From the NCBI GenBank assembly GCA_964463165.1, contig CAYXBK010000008.1:1-64000 (forward strand): a stretch of 64,000 nt of DNA. The letters are read 5' to 3'. Positions 61,576 through 64,000 of this stretch are shown one piece after another. Numbering within the stretch: position 1 is the stretch's first letter; every line of letters starts with the position of its first letter. The position numbers were made by a program, and so were the translations under genes. A model generated the notes under the pieces. That model saw only the letters and a program-made list of their open reading frames with translations. It made no database searches and was not told where the DNA came from. The stretch is from UBA7236 sp964463165. GTDB lineage: Bacteria > Bacteroidota > Bacteroidia > Chitinophagales > BACL12.

Positions 61576-62190
61576 ATGAAAAAACTAATTATTGAATTTA
61601 TCGGAACCCTGTTTCTTGTTTTGGTTATCGGGTTATCCGGCAATCCACTCGCAATCGGTTCTATCCTCATGGTGATGGTATACATGGGCGGACATATTTC
61701 GGGGGCACATTATAATCCTGCAGTTACACTTGCCATCACACTCCGCGGTAAAATGCAAATGAATGAGGCTGTCCGCTACTGGGTCGCTCAGATTCTGGGA
61801 GGCTTGCTTGGAGGTGCAATTTCGATGTGGATCAAAGGTGTAACGGGTGGTGACGGTGTAACAAGCATTGCTGTCGGTGAAGGCTACAGCGCATTGGAAG
61901 CTGTTGCGGCCGAAATCATCTTCACATTCGCTCTGGCTTCAGTGGTTTTAAATGTGGCAACCAGCAAAGACACGGCAGGCAATTCATTTTACGGACTCGC
62001 GATCGGATTTACGGTTTTTGCAGCAGCCATGTCTGTTGGTGCAATTTCAGGCGGTGCTTTTAATCCCGCAGTAGGTATCGGACATGATGTTTGGGCGCAA
62101 AACTGGAGCGACCTCTGGATTTATATTGTAGGGCCGCTGGTTGGTGCCGCCATTGCAGCAAGTGTATATAAAATGACCAACGACGATTGA
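61576..62190 (+). CDS. Aquaporin (MIP family)
   Basis: 204 residues from the ATG at 61576. Six membrane segments and two NPA boxes, HYNPAVTLA and GAFNPAVGIG, define the channel. The early acidic residue in IIEFIGTLFLV is the usual family Glu. The narrow-filter residues suggest a water channel more than a glycerol facilitator, but I cannot be sure by eye. The start is fixed by the promoter just upstream. No osmotic regulator is visible nearby. Confidence 0.92.
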   Translation: MKKLIIEFIGTLFLVLVIGLSGNPLAIGSILMVMVYMGGHISGAHYNPAVTLAITLRGKMQMNEAVRYWVAQILGGLLGGAISMWIKGVTGGDGVTSIAVGEGYSALEAVAAEIIFTFALASVVLNVATSKDTAGNSFYGLAIGFTVFAAAMSVGAISGGAFNPAVGIGHDVWAQNWSDLWIYIVGPLVGAAIAASVYKMTNDD

Positions 62191-62243
62191 TTTTCAGGAA
62201 TGACGGAAAACTTACCGATCATCCCGAAAATTTGAGATATATT

Positions 62244-62251
62244 TATATTTG
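62244..62251 (+). promoter_or_regulatory. -7 element before the 62285 gene
   Basis: TATATTTG matches TAnnTTTG, 33 bp before the ATG. No good -33 motif is found at N19. Confidence 0.4.
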
Positions 62252-62284
62252 TATTTTAAATCATAAACAATAAATAGATAAAGT

Positions 62285-63205
62285 ATGAAACTACGTTTAC
62301 TTGGATTAGCAACCTGCGTTATATCAACCAGTGCAATCTTCGCTCAATTACCTAACGGCGATATGGAAACATGGAGTGTTTACACTTCTCCGGTTCCGCC
62401 AAATATCACTTGTGATTATCCGAATGGATGGGATACGCCTGATAAAATCGGATCAGATCTGGGGTTGACTGATCATGTAACTGAAAAAGAGAGTTCTAAT
62501 GTGCATGGTGGCGCATTGTCGGCGAAAATGACAACAAAACACCTTCTTGTAATTCCACCGGCAACATTTCTTGATGTGCCGGGAACAATTACAACCGGCG
62601 TTATCGGTTTCGATTTTGTAACATTTACACCTTCCGTTTCAGGCGGTGCTCCTGTTACAAGTGTAATTGAATCATTCGACGGATTTTTCCAATATGCACC
62701 TGCCGGTCTTGATACGATGAATATTGTTGTATATATGTTCTCAGGTTCAGATACGATCGGTGTTGGTTTGTTCCGCTCAGGCGCTACAGCTGGATGGGAA
62801 GAATTCAACTGTCCGATCACTTATTTTACAGCTGATGTTCCGGACGTAATGCAAATCATTATTACCTCTTCAGGAAGTTTTGATTCACCTGCAGAAGGTT
62901 CTGTTTTATATGTTGATGATATGTCGGTTACCGGCGGTATCAATGTTGAAGAATGGACTTCACTCGGGCTCAAGCCAAATGTGTTCCCTAATCCGGCAAC
63001 AGATCATATTAATATTAATAACCCGGCTTCAAATGATGTGCTGATGGAAGTTTATAACCTGCAGGGTCAAAGAGTGGATATTCTTACATTACAACCTGAA
63101 ATGAACGGCATTAATTTATCTGCTTATGCCAGCGGCATTTATACTTTCCGTTTATTGGACAACGGTGTTCAGGTGTATGGAGGTAAATTTAAAGTAGCCA
63201 AATAA
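62285..63205 (+). CDS. T9SS-sorted secreted protein (PCMD-like)
   Basis: 306 residues. A signal peptide ends at IFAQ. Residues 20-220 start LPNGDMETWSVY and contain GWDTPDK, HGGALSAKMTTK and VLYVDDMSVTGG, a beta-sandwich layout like the putative carbohydrate-metabolism (PCMD) domain. The last 75 residues are a T9SS sorting domain (VFPNPATDHININ, then YASGIYTFRLLDNG). Carbohydrate binding is only suggested. It has its own bidirectional terminator. Confidence 0.85.
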   Translation: MKLRLLGLATCVISTSAIFAQLPNGDMETWSVYTSPVPPNITCDYPNGWDTPDKIGSDLGLTDHVTEKESSNVHGGALSAKMTTKHLLVIPPATFLDVPGTITTGVIGFDFVTFTPSVSGGAPVTSVIESFDGFFQYAPAGLDTMNIVVYMFSGSDTIGVGLFRSGATAGWEEFNCPITYFTADVPDVMQIIITSSGSFDSPAEGSVLYVDDMSVTGGINVEEWTSLGLKPNVFPNPATDHININNPASNDVLMEVYNLQGQRVDILTLQPEMNGINLSAYASGIYTFRLLDNGVQVYGGKFKVAK

Positions 63206-63225
63206 TTTGATTGTATGGTACAACT

Positions 63226-63260
63226 AAAACCCCCGTTCGCAATTGTGAACGGGGGTTTTT
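63226..63260. terminator. Bidirectional intrinsic terminator
   Basis: AAAACCCCCGTTC (63226-63238) pairs with GAACGGGGGTTTTT (63247-63260) around an eight-base loop. It serves both the T9SS gene (+) and the converging Hsp20 gene (-). Confidence 0.9.
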
Positions 63261-63292
63261 CATTACCCTTTAAACCACTATCTGACACTTTA

Positions 63293-63727
63293 TTATTTGA
63301 TTTCAATTCTTTTTACGCCGGTTGCCTGATTCATTTCTTTTTTTGGCAACACTAAATGCAAAATGCCGTTTTCATATTGTGCATCGATTTTTTCTGCATC
63401 CACATTTTCAGGAATTGAGAACATGCGTTCGAAACGGCCGTAAGAAAATTCTTTTCTTGTGAAGTTTTTTTCCTTCACTTCATTGCTTACTTCTTTTTTG
63501 CCGGATACTTTTAAATAATCCTTTTCTGTTTCAATTGTAAAATCTTTTTTGTCGAAACCCGGAACGGCAAATTCCAGTGTAAATTCTTTTTCAGTTTCAG
63601 ATACGTTTACTGAAGGAGTAAAATTGCCGCCATCTTCCATGAACTTTTCAGGAATGCGGTTGAAGAAATCCTCAAATGCATTGAATAATACAGGGATTCC
63701 ATTCGGACGACGTCTTACAGTTATCAT
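63293..63727 (-). CDS. Hsp20/alpha-crystallin family small heat-shock protein
   Basis: 144 residues. The alpha-crystallin domain spans about 35-135 (VNVSETEKEFTLEFAVPGFDKKDF, then RKEFSYGRFERMFSIPENVD, YENGILHLVLPKKE). It binds unfolding proteins in the cytoplasm without ATP. No CIRCE-like element is seen upstream. It ends at the shared terminator. Confidence 0.94.
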   Translation of the reverse strand: MITVRRRPNGIPVLFNAFEDFFNRIPEKFMEDGGNFTPSVNVSETEKEFTLEFAVPGFDKKDFTIETEKDYLKVSGKKEVSNEVKEKNFTRKEFSYGRFERMFSIPENVDAEKIDAQYENGILHLVLPKKEMNQATGVKRIEIK

Positions 63728-63876
63728 AATTGTTTTGTTTTTTTGTTATGATCTGAATTCGTCAAACCATATTCCAACGGTTTATTTCTGACAGAATGTT
63801 CAGGAAATGTAATATGCGAAAGACAAAATTTCAGAAGAGATAAATTAATTTGAATATTTTGTCATGAAATTGCTTA

Positions 63877-64000
63877 TCAGGAAGGAATTTTACCTCGTAA
63901 TCCTAATTCAATTACTTCAGGTTTTTCAATTTTTCCGCCGTTGATTTCGAAACGGATCATCGTGCGCATTTTATGAAAGCCATAAATTCCGGCGGCACCC
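63877..64000 (-). CDS. C-terminal end of an unidentified protein (partial)
   Basis: The minus strand from the window edge reads GAAGIYGFHKMRTM, then IRFEINGGKIEKPEVI and a final ELGLRGKIPS before the stop at 63877-63879. The codon use and beta-strand pattern look like a real gene. The 5' part lies outside the window and I do not recognise the family. Confidence 0.6.
   Translation of the reverse strand, partial: GAAGIYGFHKMRTMIRFEINGGKIEKPEVIELGLRGKIPS

Overview
The window is chromosomal DNA of a Bacteroidota bacterium, probably an environmental Chitinophagales/Sphingobacteriales-like lineage; the order cannot be fixed by eye. The evidence is eight proteins with type IX secretion (T9SS) C-terminal sorting domains, a CarboxypepD_reg-type TonB-dependent receptor, the Bacteroidota-only DUF4295 gene after rpmB-rpmG, a parA-parB-DUF5683-dapB block, BshC (bacillithiol), FloA/NfeD, WaaA (so an LPS-bearing outer membrane), and promoters fitting the Bacteroidota pattern TTTG-N19-TAnnTTTG.

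Layout. 1-4.9 kb: the end of a PKD-domain surface protein interrupted by an in-frame stop, thymidine kinase, a low-complexity conserved protein, Kdo transferase and an outer-membrane protein. 4.9-11.6 kb: a polysaccharide operon with a sugar aminotransferase, UDP-HexNAc dehydrogenase, RfbB, CpsB-type phosphatase, RfbC and a fused RfbD-CysQ protein; rfbA is not in the window. 11.5-19 kb: a GT-C membrane glycosyltransferase, a large BNR/sortilin-like protein and two T9SS cargo proteins. 19.4-24.2 kb: the housekeeping block rpmB-rpmG-DUF4295-ftsY-rimO-bshC. 24.3-28.4 kb: an orphan PAS/GAF histidine kinase, then tRNA-Leu(CAG) preceded by two degenerate copies of its own 5' half in a 146-bp tandem array. 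28.4-37.5 kb: a TonB receptor, a PAPS-type sulfotransferase, an M28 peptidase, a T9SS protein and two envelope proteins. 37.6-47.7 kb: an EF-G-like GTPase, a lipoprotein, a metal-dependent hydrolase, parA-parB-DUF5683-dapB-dacB and two small conserved genes. 47.8-53.3 kb: a TPR-CAP protein, NfeD, FloA, tRNA-Arg(ACG) and PepD. 53.3-60.3 kb: a T9SS BNR protein, a four-gene operon (Cys-rich protein, T9SS thioredoxin-like protein, T9SS protein, T9SS multicopper oxidase) and an oligopeptide-type binding lipoprotein. 60.4-64 kb: NUDIX hydrolase, peroxiredoxin, aquaporin, T9SS protein, Hsp20 and a partial gene.

The strongest signal outside the genes is a set of degenerate short tandem arrays with periods of 7 or 8 bp (one of about 9) that fill many intergenic gaps. 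Each locus has its own unit sequence, yet several arrays touch gene ends: they supply the stop codons of three genes, the likely TTG start of rimO, and part of a lipoprotein signal peptide. Perfect palindromes (46918-46939; 27549-27566 and 27695-27712; three CCCACGA...TCGTGGG elements at 51.56-51.68 kb) occur in the same kinds of place, and one interrupts an array.

Other points for follow-up are the RfbD-CysQ fusion with an A-AAA-AAC heptamer at the junction, the tRNA-Leu half-copies carrying an 18-bp palindrome, the nonsense codon inside the PKD domain, and a tight operon that exports a thioredoxin fold and a multicopper oxidase through T9SS.
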